Origin: Dehalococcoidia bacterium UBA1141
GTDB lineage: Bacteria > Chloroflexota > Dehalococcoidia > Lucifugimonadales > UBA3495
NCBI GenBank assembly: GCA_002311385.1
Contig: DCAE01000017.1
Location: 184-26,943 of the forward strand
Length of the DNA: 26,760 bases
Direction: 5' to 3'
The first letter of the stretch is position 1. Every line of letters starts with the position of its first letter. A program made the position numbers and the translations under genes. Positions 7,563 through 16,106 of this stretch are shown here, piece after piece. The notes below the pieces were generated by a model. That model saw only the letters and a list, made by a program, of their open reading frames with translations, did not search any database and was not told the DNA's origin.

Positions 7563-8804
7563 ATGGCAGCTAAGCAGCTTATCAACAGTTCCTTTTCCAA
7601 CTCTCGAATCGACAAGGTGTACTACGGACAAGGTTGCTTGGCCAACCTGCCAGCGGAAGTCGATCGCTTGGGTGCCAGCCGGGCTTTCATAATTACCGGC
7701 AACAGCTTGATGAAGCAAGGGACTCTCTTGAGCCGAATCCAAGACTTGTTGGGCGACCGCTGTGCTGGCGTGTTTTCTGAAACCAAGCAGCACGTGCCCA
7801 GGGAGTCGGTGCTGGCCGCTACCAGAGCAGCCCAGAAGGCTGACGCCGATTTGCTGATAAGCTTCGGTGGTGGGTCGCCCAACGACACTGCCAAGCTGGT
7901 CGCTCTCTGTATGGCGGAAAACGTTACCAGCGCAGAGCAGTTGGACCGCTACCGCATCCGCTTTCAATACCCGGACCAACTAGAAGTGCCAACCCCTGAG
8001 AATCCATGCTTGCCTCACATCTCCATCACCACCACATTATCGGCGGGAGAATTCACCAACTTTGCTGGCTCCACCGACCCTGAACGCAAGATTAAAGACC
8101 TGTATACCGGCGACGATCTTTGGGTATCCGCCGCATTCCTGGACCCGGAAGTCACCACGGCAACCCCCAGTTGGCTCTGGGCCTCAACCGGCATACGGGC
8201 TGTAGACCACGCCATCGAGAGCGTCTGCTCCAAGAGCGCGATGCCCTTTGCCGATGCGCTGGCATTGGAAGCGCTCAGCATGCTGTTTGAGCACCTGCCC
8301 ACTTCTACTAAATACCTGGAAAGCGGTAAGAACCTGGAAAGCGGAAACGGGGAAGACCTTGCCGCTGCGGCAAATTGCCAGGTCGCAGCCTGGATGTCGT
8401 TCCATGCTGGCACCAACGTTTGGGTGGGCCTCAGCCACGGTATCGGTCACCAATTGGGGGCTAGGGCCAACGTTCCCCACGGCGTTACGTCTTGCATCAT
8501 GCTGCCGAGAGTGATGGAGTACAACCGTTCCGTTTCCGCGCCACAACAGCGGCGCTTGGCGGAAGCCATGGGTATCCAAACAAGCGGCATGAGCGACGAC
8601 GAGGCGTCCATCGCCGCAGTCAGCGCCCTGGAAGACCTGATAGACCGGTTAGGCATCCCAAGGCGGCTGCGGGATTACGGAGTTTCCAGGGAAGACTTTG
8701 CGCCCATCGTTCAAGACGCAATGGAAGACATGGTGGTCGCCTTCAATCCCAGACCCATCGCCAATCAAGAAGAACTGGTGGAGTTGCTGGAAAAAGCCCT
8801 TTAA
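7563..8804 (+). CDS. Iron-containing alcohol dehydrogenase / maleylacetate reductase-like
   Basis: 413 residues of the group III (Fe-ADH) family. The NAD(P)-binding motif GGGSPNDTAK is at residues 102-111, TTTLSAGEFT at 156-164, and the metal-site residues fit D215/H216 (AVDHAIES), H292, H296 (SHGIGH) and H306 (VPHG). The family reduces aldehydes or ketones, or maleylacetate at the end of aromatic ring degradation, using NAD(P)H. The SAGEF stretch, where butanol-type enzymes usually have SGSE, is closer to the maleylacetate-reductase side, so that subfamily is plausible but unproven. Residues 252-262 carry a small internal duplication (LESGKNLESGNG) next to the domain junction. A GGGAGAG site precedes the start. 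Convergent with the acyl-CoA synthetase gene, 37 bases apart. Confidence 0.88.
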   Translation: MAAKQLINSSFSNSRIDKVYYGQGCLANLPAEVDRLGASRAFIITGNSLMKQGTLLSRIQDLLGDRCAGVFSETKQHVPRESVLAATRAAQKADADLLISFGGGSPNDTAKLVALCMAENVTSAEQLDRYRIRFQYPDQLEVPTPENPCLPHISITTTLSAGEFTNFAGSTDPERKIKDLYTGDDLWVSAAFLDPEVTTATPSWLWASTGIRAVDHAIESVCSKSAMPFADALALEALSMLFEHLPTSTKYLESGKNLESGNGEDLAAAANCQVAAWMSFHAGTNVWVGLSHGIGHQLGARANVPHGVTSCIMLPRVMEYNRSVSAPQQRRLAEAMGIQTSGMSDDEASIAAVSALEDLIDRLGIPRRLRDYGVSREDFAPIVQDAMEDMVVAFNPRPIANQEELVELLEKAL

Positions 8805-8841
8805 GCCAGCGTTCTTGTGAGCAAAACGATGAAACTACGGC

Positions 8842-10491
8842 CTATGTCGGCTCCGGCTTGAATGCCGCTTCCGCCAGGTCTTTGAGCTTGAATTTCTGGA
8901 TCTTGCCACTGGGAGTCATCGGGTATTCGGTCATGAAGAGCACGTGCTTGGGCATCTTGAAACTAGCTAGTTTGCCCCGGCAGTATCCGATGATTTCTTC
9001 CGATGAAACCTGGCAATCATCTTTCAATATTACGCAAGCGCAAGCAATCTCGCCGAGAGCCGCGTCAGGAATTCCGACTATTTGCACGGAATTTACCCCC
9101 GGATGACCCAATAAAAAAGCCTCTACCTCTACGGGGTCAACGTTCTCTCCGCCCACTTTCAGCAATTCTTTATAGCGACCGAGGAACCGGACGAATCCGT
9201 CCTTCCGGATGGTAGCAACATCCCCGGTGCGAAACCAACCCAGAGAATCGAAGGCATTGGCCGTTTCTTCCGGCTTTTTGTAGTAACCCTGCATCATTGC
9301 GTAGGTGCGAACGCAAAGCTCACCCATCCGGCCCGGCTCCAATGTCTCGCCCGATTCGGGGTTGATGATTTTGTACTCGTAGCCCTCCAACGGGTGGCCG
9401 GATCCCAAACACCGGTCATCTTCCGGCGAGTCCAGGTAAGACATGGTCCCGCAAACCCCAATCTCCGTCATTCCCCATCCGGTGATTGTTGGGCACAGCA
9501 GGCGCTGGGTTTGGCGGGCGACAGCTTCGCTGCTGGCCATGCCGACGGCCAATACCCCGGTGCGGAGGCTGGTCAAATCGGTGGTCTTGCAGTCCGGATG
9601 GGTGGTTAGGCCATGAAAATGGGTGTCGAAGCCGCTCAGAACCGTGGCTTTTTCCTGCTCAATCAATCTTAGAGACTCAGCCGGGTCAAATAGGGTGGTC
9701 AACACCATCCGGGCCCCGGAAATCATGCTCATCAGCGGCCCTTCGTAAAGGCCAAACGCATGGAACAAAGGAAGGTACATCAAGATGACGTCATCTTGGG
9801 TCATCCCCATTCTGACGGCCTGATCTCTCACGTTTTGCTGGATGACGTGGCTTTGAATCACGCCTTTCGGGAACCCGGTGGTACCCGAGGTATACATGAT
9901 GAGTACCGGGTCTGTTGCATCCACAATCTGCTGGCGCTTGGCCAAATCTGTGGCCAAATCATGTTCTGGCGAATTATCCAGATGAGACAAGACATCGTCC
10001 CAGCCGGTCACGCCCCGATAATGCCCCTCGCCAACCACCACAACTCTTTTGAGTTGAGGGAACGCCTCCGGTTTCAGGTCGTTGGGGTTGCCAGTGACCA
10101 ATTCCGGGCAAAGCTCGCGGACCATATCCAGGTATTCCACCGGGCCGGAACGGTCAACGATTATCAGAGTGGTGGCGTCGGACTGGCGGACGACGTACTC
10201 CAAGTCAGCGGTGCGGAAGCGGGTGTTTATGGGCACAATCACGGCGCCGATTTTGGCGATGGCGAACATCAGTTGTATCCACTCGGGGCGGTTGGGCATC
10301 CACAACGCTACCTTGTCGCCTGGCGCCACGCCGAGTTTTATCAGACCCATCGCAGCCCGCTCCACATCGCTCCGCAACTCCGTGAAAGACCATCGCCTAC
10401 CTTGGTAGCAGAGAGCTTCTTTGGCGCCAAAGTGGCTGGCGGCGGTGTCAACCAGTTCACCGAATGTGATTGTCCCCGGCCGGTCCGTCAT
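8842..10491 (-). CDS. AMP-dependent acyl-CoA synthetase (fatty-acyl-CoA ligase family)
   Basis: 549 residues from ATG 10491, chosen because GGGAG lies 5 bases upstream; a GTG eight codons earlier (10515) is possible but lacks a clear site. Seen: the P-loop MYTSGTTGFPKG (about 199-210), GWGMTEIG (adenine-binding motif), GWFRTGDVATIRKDGFVRFLGRYKELLKVGGENVDP in shorter matching pieces (hinge and A8 region), and TPSGKIQKFKL near the end with the catalytic lysine. The enzyme activates a carboxylic acid to its acyl-AMP and then acyl-CoA. It lies 46 bases downstream of the HpaI aldolase gene on the same strand, probably one transcript. Substrate range unknown; medium or long chain or aromatic acids are all possible. 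Confidence 0.9.
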   Translation of the reverse strand: MTDRPGTITFGELVDTAASHFGAKEALCYQGRRWSFTELRSDVERAAMGLIKLGVAPGDKVALWMPNRPEWIQLMFAIAKIGAVIVPINTRFRTADLEYVVRQSDATTLIIVDRSGPVEYLDMVRELCPELVTGNPNDLKPEAFPQLKRVVVVGEGHYRGVTGWDDVLSHLDNSPEHDLATDLAKRQQIVDATDPVLIMYTSGTTGFPKGVIQSHVIQQNVRDQAVRMGMTQDDVILMYLPLFHAFGLYEGPLMSMISGARMVLTTLFDPAESLRLIEQEKATVLSGFDTHFHGLTTHPDCKTTDLTSLRTGVLAVGMASSEAVARQTQRLLCPTITGWGMTEIGVCGTMSYLDSPEDDRCLGSGHPLEGYEYKIINPESGETLEPGRMGELCVRTYAMMQGYYKKPEETANAFDSLGWFRTGDVATIRKDGFVRFLGRYKELLKVGGENVDPVEVEAFLLGHPGVNSVQIVGIPDAALGEIACACVILKDDCQVSSEEIIGYCRGKLASFKMPKHVLFMTEYPMTPSGKIQKFKLKDLAEAAFKPEPT

Positions 10492-10537
10492 GCACGCTCC
10501 CAGGTTCTTGTGCACCAGAAATCTACACCCATCGATT

Positions 10538-11326
10538 TCACTTTGAGGTTTCTTCCCTGATGCGCTTGGCCGAGTCCCTTAATGCGTTGAGGACGATAGT
10601 AGGCGGTGGCGGCGCTACCGACGTGTAGCTGACACCCATCTGTTGCAACTCGGCTGGCGTAAAGTACAGGGCCGAGTGGAACACCGGGATATACACCTTG
10701 GCCTTGCCGACCTTGCTTATCTGCCCGGCGAATCCCTCGAAACTCTGGCGCAACTTGGGGTCTTTGGGGTCGCTGATGCCCAACGCCGCAGAAATGTCTG
10801 TGGGCCCTAAGGAGATAACGTCGATACCGTCCAGCCCGGCAATCTCCTCAATCTCGTTCAGGCCTTTCATGTCTTCGGTCATTGCGATTAGCAATATCTC
10901 GTCGTTGGATGTACGTTGGTGTTCGGGCCAAGGTACGGACCCATAACCGGCGGCCCTAGTCGTGCCAGCGGCGCCCCTTTCGCCCAAGGGCGGATAGCGT
11001 ACTGCGCTAACCGCTTGTTTGGCGCCTTCAAGACCAGCCACGTGGGGAACCTGAATGCCTTGAGCTCCCATGTCCAACAATCGCAGAATCAGCTTGGAAT
11101 CGTTGTCTGGAACCCGGACTACCGATGTTATCCCGCAGAGGTCGGCCACCCGAATCATCTCTCCCATCAGTTGCAGGTCGAAGCCGGTGTGCTCCATGTC
11201 GATGAACGCGCCGTCAAACCCGGCCAGAGCGATTATTTCCACAACGGCGGGATCTGCGAACCCCACATGGCTCACGATGGCTATTTCGCCTTCTCGCATC
11301 ACTTTTTTAACTCGGTTCTCTCGCAT
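10538..11326 (-). CDS. HpcH/HpaI family aldolase
   Basis: 262 residues from ATG 11326 (MRENRVKK), chosen because GAGGGG lies 6 bases before it and the length then equals the family norm of about 255; the open frame upstream to 11527 has no family similarity. Seen: H46 in FIDMEHTGFD, R71 in VVRVP, RYPPLGERGA, E151 in IAMTEDMKGL, and GPTDIS with D177 followed by AALGI. These are the catalytic and divalent-metal residues of class II pyruvate aldolases such as 2,4-dihydroxyhept-2-enedioate aldolase, which cleave or form a C-C bond with pyruvate. Upstream partner of the acyl-CoA synthetase gene. The actual hydroxy-acid substrate is unknown. Confidence 0.9.
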   Translation of the reverse strand: MRENRVKKVMREGEIAIVSHVGFADPAVVEIIALAGFDGAFIDMEHTGFDLQLMGEMIRVADLCGITSVVRVPDNDSKLILRLLDMGAQGIQVPHVAGLEGAKQAVSAVRYPPLGERGAAGTTRAAGYGSVPWPEHQRTSNDEILLIAMTEDMKGLNEIEEIAGLDGIDVISLGPTDISAALGISDPKDPKLRQSFEGFAGQISKVGKAKVYIPVFHSALYFTPAELQQMGVSYTSVAPPPPTIVLNALRDSAKRIREETSK

Positions 11327-11551
11327 GAACTTTCCCCTCAAATAATTAAAAGTTGGTTGCCGGATGTCGGCGGCCCAGGCTTGCTGGTTTACGAGATCGT
11401 TTCCGGGCGATTGTTTCCCACTGAAGCCGAGTGTAGTAACGAGGGATGCGACTGTCAAATTTCCCTGGTAGGACGGGAGAGCGAAGAGGCGATAATTGAG
11501 GGTGACTATTGAGGAAACATTAGCCACTTGGTTGGTAAGGAAGCCGCTAAA

Positions 11552-12343
11552 TCACTCCATGAAGGGCGTCACTACCTGGTCGCCGACCGAAACAGCCCCT
11601 GGCCGCACCACCACGCCGTACACTCCGAAGAAGGGCGCTCGTGCGTTGGGTCGATAGCTAAGTATCAGCCGCAATGTGTCTATGTCCCTATCTCCAGTTT
11701 CGGGGTTGTGGGTAGTGATGTCGCATCGGGGGTCCCTGGCAATTACTTGGATAACCAGGTCCGGGCCCAAGCGTATGACCTCGCCAATCCAATCGTCTTC
11801 CTGATGGGGCTCACAACCTCCGAGCAAGAAGTTGGGCCTGAATCGCTTACTCTCAAAGGTGTGGGGATCCCCAAATTGCTTCCCCAAGAAATCCAAAGAC
11901 GCCTGAGACAAAAGCGACACCGGATATTCATCGTAGCACTCTCCAGGCATCTCGGACTGGGCCAACCGGACCGGCTGTCCGCAAAATTCCGTCAAGGCCT
12001 GGGACCAGTCACCTTCAACAATGCGGCCTTTCACCTGTCGGCCCCACATTGTAGTCACAACAGAATCGCCCAGACGAATCCTACCGGTTAAGGCCTTTCG
12101 GTCCGGGTCTCCGGGGGATACTCCTGGGATAACTAGCGTCAGTTCCTCTGCATCGGCCTTGTAACGGGCCTGTATCCTCACCAAAGCGCCAATCTTTCGT
12201 TGGGTGAGCACTGCCCCATTTTCATCGATCAAGTAGAGGCGACGGTCTTCGACTATGCCGTTGGCGCCGACGTGAACGACGTCCGTTTCCAGCAAACTCA
12301 GAGATTTCACCGGTGATATGTATATGTTTTCGACTGAAATCAT
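11552..12343 (-). CDS. MOSC domain protein (molybdenum cofactor sulfurase C-terminal type)
   Basis: 263 residues: an N-terminal beta-barrel part (SVENIYISPVKSL, then GIVEDRRLYLIDENG) followed by the MOSC domain (FRPNFLL near 168-174 and DPRCDITTHNPETG with C207). This domain order is that of YcbX/mARC-type proteins, which bind the molybdenum cofactor and carry out N-reductions with partner proteins; C207 is in the place of the conserved ligand cysteine. No ferredoxin domain is fused, unlike YcbX, so a separate electron donor would be required. It lies 60 bases downstream of the HtrA-like gene on the same strand. Molybdenum binding is inferred from family only. Confidence 0.85.
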   Translation of the reverse strand: MISVENIYISPVKSLSLLETDVVHVGANGIVEDRRLYLIDENGAVLTQRKIGALVRIQARYKADAEELTLVIPGVSPGDPDRKALTGRIRLGDSVVTTMWGRQVKGRIVEGDWSQALTEFCGQPVRLAQSEMPGECYDEYPVSLLSQASLDFLGKQFGDPHTFESKRFRPNFLLGGCEPHQEDDWIGEVIRLGPDLVIQVIARDPRCDITTHNPETGDRDIDTLRLILSYRPNARAPFFGVYGVVVRPGAVSVGDQVVTPFME

Positions 12344-12403
12344 TCGATAAAAATTGTTTCAGCGAGACTCATGCTGAAGCGACGACCCCCACTCGAGGAA
12401 TCA

Positions 12404-13753
12404 TTAGCCCGTATTCGGTCTTTTTCCCAGGGTCACGTCCAGTTCAATTCGGCCTTCATCGCTTCGAATCACTTCCATCACAACTTTGTCGCCAGGTTGG
12501 GTATTGCTGACCAAGTATGCGATCAAGTCTGCCATCCGGGTAATCGTTTCCCCGTCTATAGCCACAATAATGTCGCCGCCGGAAGGGAACTCTATCCCGT
12601 CTATGATGAAGCTTTCGCCGCTGCCCTTCAGTCCGGCGTCGTCAGCAGGACTGTCACCGCTCACTTGGATTATCAGTGCGCCACCGGTGTTCTTGGGCAG
12701 GTCCATATTGACGGCAATCTCGGAACGCAGGCTCGATCCGGTTATTCCCAGCCAGGAATAATCGTAGTGCCCGTCTTCAATCAAAGCTGGTATGACCCGT
12801 TTTGCGATGCTGATGGGCACTGCGAAACCAACCCCGGAACTGACACCGCTGCGGCTGATAATCTGGGTGTTGATGGCTATAACTCGCCCAAAGCGGTCCA
12901 GCAACGGCCCGCCAGAATTCCCTGGATTTATCGGCGCATCGGTTTGCACCACTTCGGGGATCGAAAACGCGCTATTTGAACTATTGATGGTTCGGCCAAG
13001 GGCGCTCACTATGCCGGTGGTCATTGTGAATTGCTGGCCGAAAGGATTTCCGATGGCCACCGCCATCTGGCCAACCTGCAATGTATCGCTGTCACCCAAG
13101 GTCACCGGGCGGGAGCCTTCCTTCTTTTCTACCAGTTCCAAGACAGCCAGGTCCGAGTCCGGGTCGGTGCCTATGACCTTGGCTTCAATCTGGACTCTAT
13201 CGGCGAATGTCACTATTACCCGGTCTGCGTCTTGAATCACATGGTTGTTGGTAACTATGTGCCCGTCATCGTCCCAAATAAAGCCGGAGCCTTCGCCCTG
13301 CTGGAAGAAATCTCGTGGGTCTTGGGCCGGGGGTATCCTGGGATTGGAGGGTGAGAGAGATCCCGTGTCTAGCCTGGAACTCACTCGGATGTGGACGACA
13401 GAAGGGAGCAGGTCTTGGTAGATGTTAATCATCACCTGCTCTTGAGCCGCCACAATGTCGTTGGCGTCGAGCTCGGCAGCAGCCACTGGCTCGGCCATTG
13501 TCGCAGCTGTTGGCAAAGAACTGGTTGTCGAAGATAGCACCTCTGAGGTCACCGCTTGTTGCTGTGGAGTCGGCGTCGGCACCACAACTGTGTTCGGCGG
13601 CGGGGTAGCTGCGATCGTTGCGGTAGGGCTTGATCCACCGCAGGCCACCGCAACAGCCGCCGATATTAAGGCGGTTGCAACCAAGATGCCTGCTTTGGTC
13701 CTGATAACTCTTAACTTAGTTGGGAACATTCTTTTCAACTCACTAGCCATCAT
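12404..13753 (-). CDS. HtrA/DegP-like serine protease, predicted lipoprotein
   Basis: 449 residues. A hydrophobic signal segment (about 21-37) ends in a lipobox AVAC with C38, then a Pro/Thr-rich linker to about residue 70, so the protein is predicted to be lipid-anchored outside the membrane. The S1C protease domain shows H171 (VTNNHVI), D201 (DSDLAVLEL) and S280 (NPGNSGGPLL), the full triad, and GNPFGQ in between. A single PDZ domain follows (LGITGSSL to GKRPNTG). This matches one-PDZ HtrA proteins that degrade misfolded extracytoplasmic proteins. The start has no clear ribosome binding site; ATG 13750 or 13729 are alternatives. It is preceded by the RraA-like gene 126 bases upstream on the same strand. 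Confidence 0.93.
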   Translation of the reverse strand: MMASELKRMFPTKLRVIRTKAGILVATALISAAVAVACGGSSPTATIAATPPPNTVVVPTPTPQQQAVTSEVLSSTTSSLPTAATMAEPVAAAELDANDIVAAQEQVMINIYQDLLPSVVHIRVSSRLDTGSLSPSNPRIPPAQDPRDFFQQGEGSGFIWDDDGHIVTNNHVIQDADRVIVTFADRVQIEAKVIGTDPDSDLAVLELVEKKEGSRPVTLGDSDTLQVGQMAVAIGNPFGQQFTMTTGIVSALGRTINSSNSAFSIPEVVQTDAPINPGNSGGPLLDRFGRVIAINTQIISRSGVSSGVGFAVPISIAKRVIPALIEDGHYDYSWLGITGSSLRSEIAVNMDLPKNTGGALIIQVSGDSPADDAGLKGSGESFIIDGIEFPSGGDIIVAIDGETITRMADLIAYLVSNTQPGDKVVMEVIRSDEGRIELDVTLGKRPNTG

Positions 13754-13879
13754 GATTTCTTTACGGCTATCGGCGGGTCAACGGATTTCGAGGAAGTCTG
13801 ACTTGCCTCGCCTGGTATCTATACGGGATTAATCGCTCGGCTCTTTGAAACACTGCCCTACCGGCTGTATAAACAGCAG

Positions 13880-14605
13880 CTAAGAGCCTCGTTTCTTACC
13901 CGTTTTTTCCTCAAAGAGCTTCCACGTTTCGTCGTTGAAGGGATAATACTTTCCTGGGGAACATTGCTCTTCGATTAGCTGGGCTTTGATGACTTCTTCT
14001 ACTTCCTCCCGCTCGTGAGCAATATGAATGACTTCATCCACCAAGATTCGCGGAACAACCACAACGCCATCATCGTCTCCGACAATAGCGTCTCCGGGCC
14101 GGACCAGCACTTTTCCGCACTGGACAGCGTCGTTTACCTGCCAGGGCCAGAATTCGGCAGGGCCTTGCTTGGCTGTGGTAGCAGCAGAGTAGACCGGAAA
14201 CCCGTATTCCTTTAGTGAAACGCTGTCCCGGACGGCTCCGTCGGTTACCAAACCGCCGATGTTTCGTTGGCGTAGCCGCAGAAACTTGATGTCGCCACCG
14301 ATGGAGCTGTACTCCCATCCCATGGCGTCGATAACCAACACTTCTTTCGGACCGCACAACTCGAATGCTACGTATTCGGCCGATTGCTCGCCCTTGGGTT
14401 TGTCTTGGGCCAAGTCGGGCCGGTGAGGAACGAAACGGAGAGTGACCGCCCTGCCGGCCATATGTTGGCCTAATTGCAGGGGCTTTGCTCCGTGTATAAA
14501 GCTCATGGGCCAACCCTTGACCCACAATCCATCAATCAAGGTTTGGGTCGGGATGTGGCGAAGCGTCTCTAGTGTTTCGGCGGATATGGGAGGTAAATCA
14601 GGCAT
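13880..14605 (-). CDS. RraA family protein (HMG/CHA aldolase-like)
   Basis: 241 residues. Seen: GGLVTDGAVRDS (117-128, with the R126-D127 pair that binds substrate and metal), GGDIKFLRLRQRNI just before, and GDAIVGDDDGVVVVP, all conserved in the RraA/4-hydroxy-4-methyl-2-oxoglutarate aldolase family. Members cleave hydroxy-keto acids at the end of aromatic ring degradation, or decarboxylate oxaloacetate; some are only regulators of RNase E. The C-terminal extension (about 195-241) is longer than in E. coli RraA, as in many aldolase members, favouring a catabolic role. GGGGA lies before the ATG, and a good promoter (14652-14680) faces the gene. Exact reaction not predictable. Confidence 0.87.
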   Translation of the reverse strand: MPDLPPISAETLETLRHIPTQTLIDGLWVKGWPMSFIHGAKPLQLGQHMAGRAVTLRFVPHRPDLAQDKPKGEQSAEYVAFELCGPKEVLVIDAMGWEYSSIGGDIKFLRLRQRNIGGLVTDGAVRDSVSLKEYGFPVYSAATTAKQGPAEFWPWQVNDAVQCGKVLVRPGDAIVGDDDGVVVVPRILVDEVIHIAHEREEVEEVIKAQLIEEQCSPGKYYPFNDETWKLFEEKTGKKRGS

Positions 14606-14651
14606 GGTTTCCCCAAAAATAATCGGACTTGAGATGGTTCGTTCCTAAATT

Positions 14652-14680
14652 ATTATATTGGCCTTGGGAGTACAGTACAA
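14652..14680 (-). promoter_or_regulatory. Putative sigma-70 promoter for the RraA-like gene
   Basis: On the minus strand, a perfect TATAAT (14657-14652) lies 17 bases after TTGTAC (14680-14675), with 46 bases to the start codon. The -10 and the spacing are ideal; the -35 matches three of six positions. Confidence 0.5.
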
Positions 14681-14776
14681 TCGCGCTTGAACCGGCACTC
14701 CTAGAGACTATGCAAGTGGTTCCATCGGGTTTTCGCTCGGATATGTCAGCTACCCGGTGCTCGTGTGCAGTGCTGC

Positions 14777-14805
14777 TTGACAGTTAAATTCGTTCATAAT
14801 AGACT
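14777..14805 (+). promoter_or_regulatory. Putative sigma-70 promoter for the RidA-family gene
   Basis: A perfect TTGACA (14777-14782), a 17-base spacer and TAGACT (14800-14805, four of six matches). The start codon is 154 bases further on. Confidence 0.42.
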
Positions 14806-14959
14806 GCCGCAATTGGTTTAACCGGCCCACCTAAAATCGATTGACCGGCTCTCTATGCTCTTGATGTATCTGATGCTCTGAGCCGATTGGGGATTCCCTG
14901 TGGCGACTCAGTTCTTGATTTGACCTACCCGAAATTCGGCATTTACAAGGAGAAGCAAC

Positions 14960-15358
14960 ATGGCCAAGACAATCTTGACAAGCAGCAAACTCAGCGCGCC
15001 AGCGGGGGTTTTCTCCGCAGGTGTGTCGGTACCCGCAGGACGGATGGTTTTTGTATCGGGGCAGGTTTCCCGAAACGCCCAAGGCGAGACGGTGGGCAAA
15101 GGGGACATACGAGCCCAAACCACCCAGACCATGGAGAATGTCAAGACCGTCCTGGAGGCGGCCGGAGCCACGATTGACGACGTGGTCAAGGTGACGGTAT
15201 ATGTGACCAACGTCAAGGACCAACTGGCGCCCATACACGAAGTGCGGGCGAAATATTTTAAGAACGACTATCCGGCCAGCACGCTGGTCGAAGTGAAAGG
15301 CTTGGTCAGCGAAGACCTACTCATAGAGATTGAGGCGATAGCCGTGGTTGCCTCTTAG
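14960..15358 (+). CDS. RidA (YjgF/YER057c/UK114) family protein without the catalytic Arg
   Basis: 132 residues, the normal size for this trimeric family. Seen: MVFVSGQVSRNAQGE (about 29-43), TMENVKTVLEAAGATIDDVVKVTVYV and YPASTLVEVKGLVSEDLLIEIEAIAV. Canonical RidA deaminates reactive enamines and imines with an arginine in the PxR segment before VEV; here that position is S107 (PAST). E124 near the end is present. Family members lacking this Arg (several Rid subfamilies) do not show the imine deaminase activity and are often encoded in catabolic operons, so this may be another hydrolase or binding protein. AAGGAG precedes the start. Monocistronic as far as seen. Confidence 0.9.
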   Translation: MAKTILTSSKLSAPAGVFSAGVSVPAGRMVFVSGQVSRNAQGETVGKGDIRAQTTQTMENVKTVLEAAGATIDDVVKVTVYVTNVKDQLAPIHEVRAKYFKNDYPASTLVEVKGLVSEDLLIEIEAIAVVAS

Positions 15359-15420
15359 TCTTTGCTCTGTGTAGTTTAATAGCCGATTCTTGGTCCGATG
15401 TTGATAGGACAATTTCTGGA

Positions 15421-16020
15421 TCAGCCAGCGTCAACAGCTTGGGCTAGGCCGACGTCCCGCATGTGATTGATAACATCAACCAATTTCTCCAGGTTCGTTT
15501 TCAGGGCCTGTGTTTCGTAGAGAAAATTCGTCACGTGGTAATCGAGCCGGCTGTGTCTGTCGCCATTATGTTCCCCGCCTTGAAGCCGCACCGGCATTCT
15601 GGAGCGAAGCAATTCCCGGGATGCTCCGTGCCCTAGAAATTGCCGGAACAATGACTCGTCATTGGTATCCATGTGGTAATTGTTTTCCATGTCTGAGCCG
15701 CTGGTTTGAAAGGCCAAACGTTTTCGTTTCGGGTGACGCCAAGTCCGGCCATGGTTAATGATAAACCTGAAATCGACGGGCAGACCATAGTAGACGGTGA
15801 ATCTAGTCAGGTTTTGGGCTCCACCCAGTCCGATAAAAACCTGATGATAATCGACTGACACCGGCCAGCCTTTGAATTCCCCTACGACCTGGTCGGGTTT
15901 TAGCCCTTTTGCTTCAACCAAGTTGAGACCCAGTTCCTCGCACAGCCCGCTCAAAGCCCCGCGTTGTCGCTCCTGCTCCCGGCTTCCCCACACGTATTTA
16001 GATAATAAATAACTAACCAT
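15421..16020 (-). CDS. Hypothetical protein
   Basis: 199 residues, not recognised. There is no signal peptide and no membrane segment. Residues 38-58 (KGLKPDQVVGEFKGWPVSVDY) look like a beta-rich core in which a 'growth' of alternating polar and hydrophobic residues continues to about 95; the C-terminal 40 residues are helical. It has several histidines and arginines in the middle but no known motif. No clear ribosome binding site is visible before ATG 16020, so the start is uncertain. It is the last gene of the leftward block after the two acyl-CoA dehydrogenases, separated from them by 86 bases that contain a dispersed repeat. Coding status rests on its length and same-strand position. Confidence 0.6.
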   Translation of the reverse strand: MVSYLLSKYVWGSREQERQRGALSGLCEELGLNLVEAKGLKPDQVVGEFKGWPVSVDYHQVFIGLGGAQNLTRFTVYYGLPVDFRFIINHGRTWRHPKRKRLAFQTSGSDMENNYHMDTNDESLFRQFLGHGASRELLRSRMPVRLQGGEHNGDRHSRLDYHVTNFLYETQALKTNLEKLVDVINHMRDVGLAQAVDAG

Positions 16021-16074
16021 ACGTTGCCATTTAGTTTATGTTATGGGATTTGCCCCAAAGGGTTCTGTAATATT

Positions 16075-16100
16075 GTTATTCTGAGTAAAGCGAAGAATCT
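16075..16100. repeat. Half copy of a dispersed repeat
   Basis: GTTATTCTGAGTAAAGCGAAG followed by AATCT differs at only two positions from the left arm of the inverted repeat at 19821-19896. It stands alone here without its partner arm, between the hypothetical gene and the end of an acyl-CoA dehydrogenase gene. Confidence 0.75.
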
Positions 16101-16106
16101 GTATGC

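Larger units (their letters stand above)
14606..14959. other. Divergent intergenic region with two promoter-like sites
   Basis: 354 bases between the RraA-like and RidA-family genes. It holds one promoter-like site for each direction (listed separately). The 155-base leader before the RidA gene has no recognisable riboswitch or ORF. Confidence 0.6.

Noticed and set aside
9760..10560. A 266-residue plus-strand ORF
   Set aside because: It is the antisense of the acyl-CoA synthetase gene; its composition is explained by the real gene on the other strand.
10916..11512. A 198-residue plus-strand ORF
   Set aside because: Antisense to the HpaI aldolase gene and its leader; no motif seen.
11327..11527. 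N-terminal extension of the HpaI aldolase (67 residues)
   Set aside because: No family similarity, and a good ribosome binding site precedes the internal ATG at 11326 that gives the normal length.
11528..12091. A 187-residue plus-strand ORF
   Set aside because: Antisense to the MOSC gene, which carries the conserved motifs.
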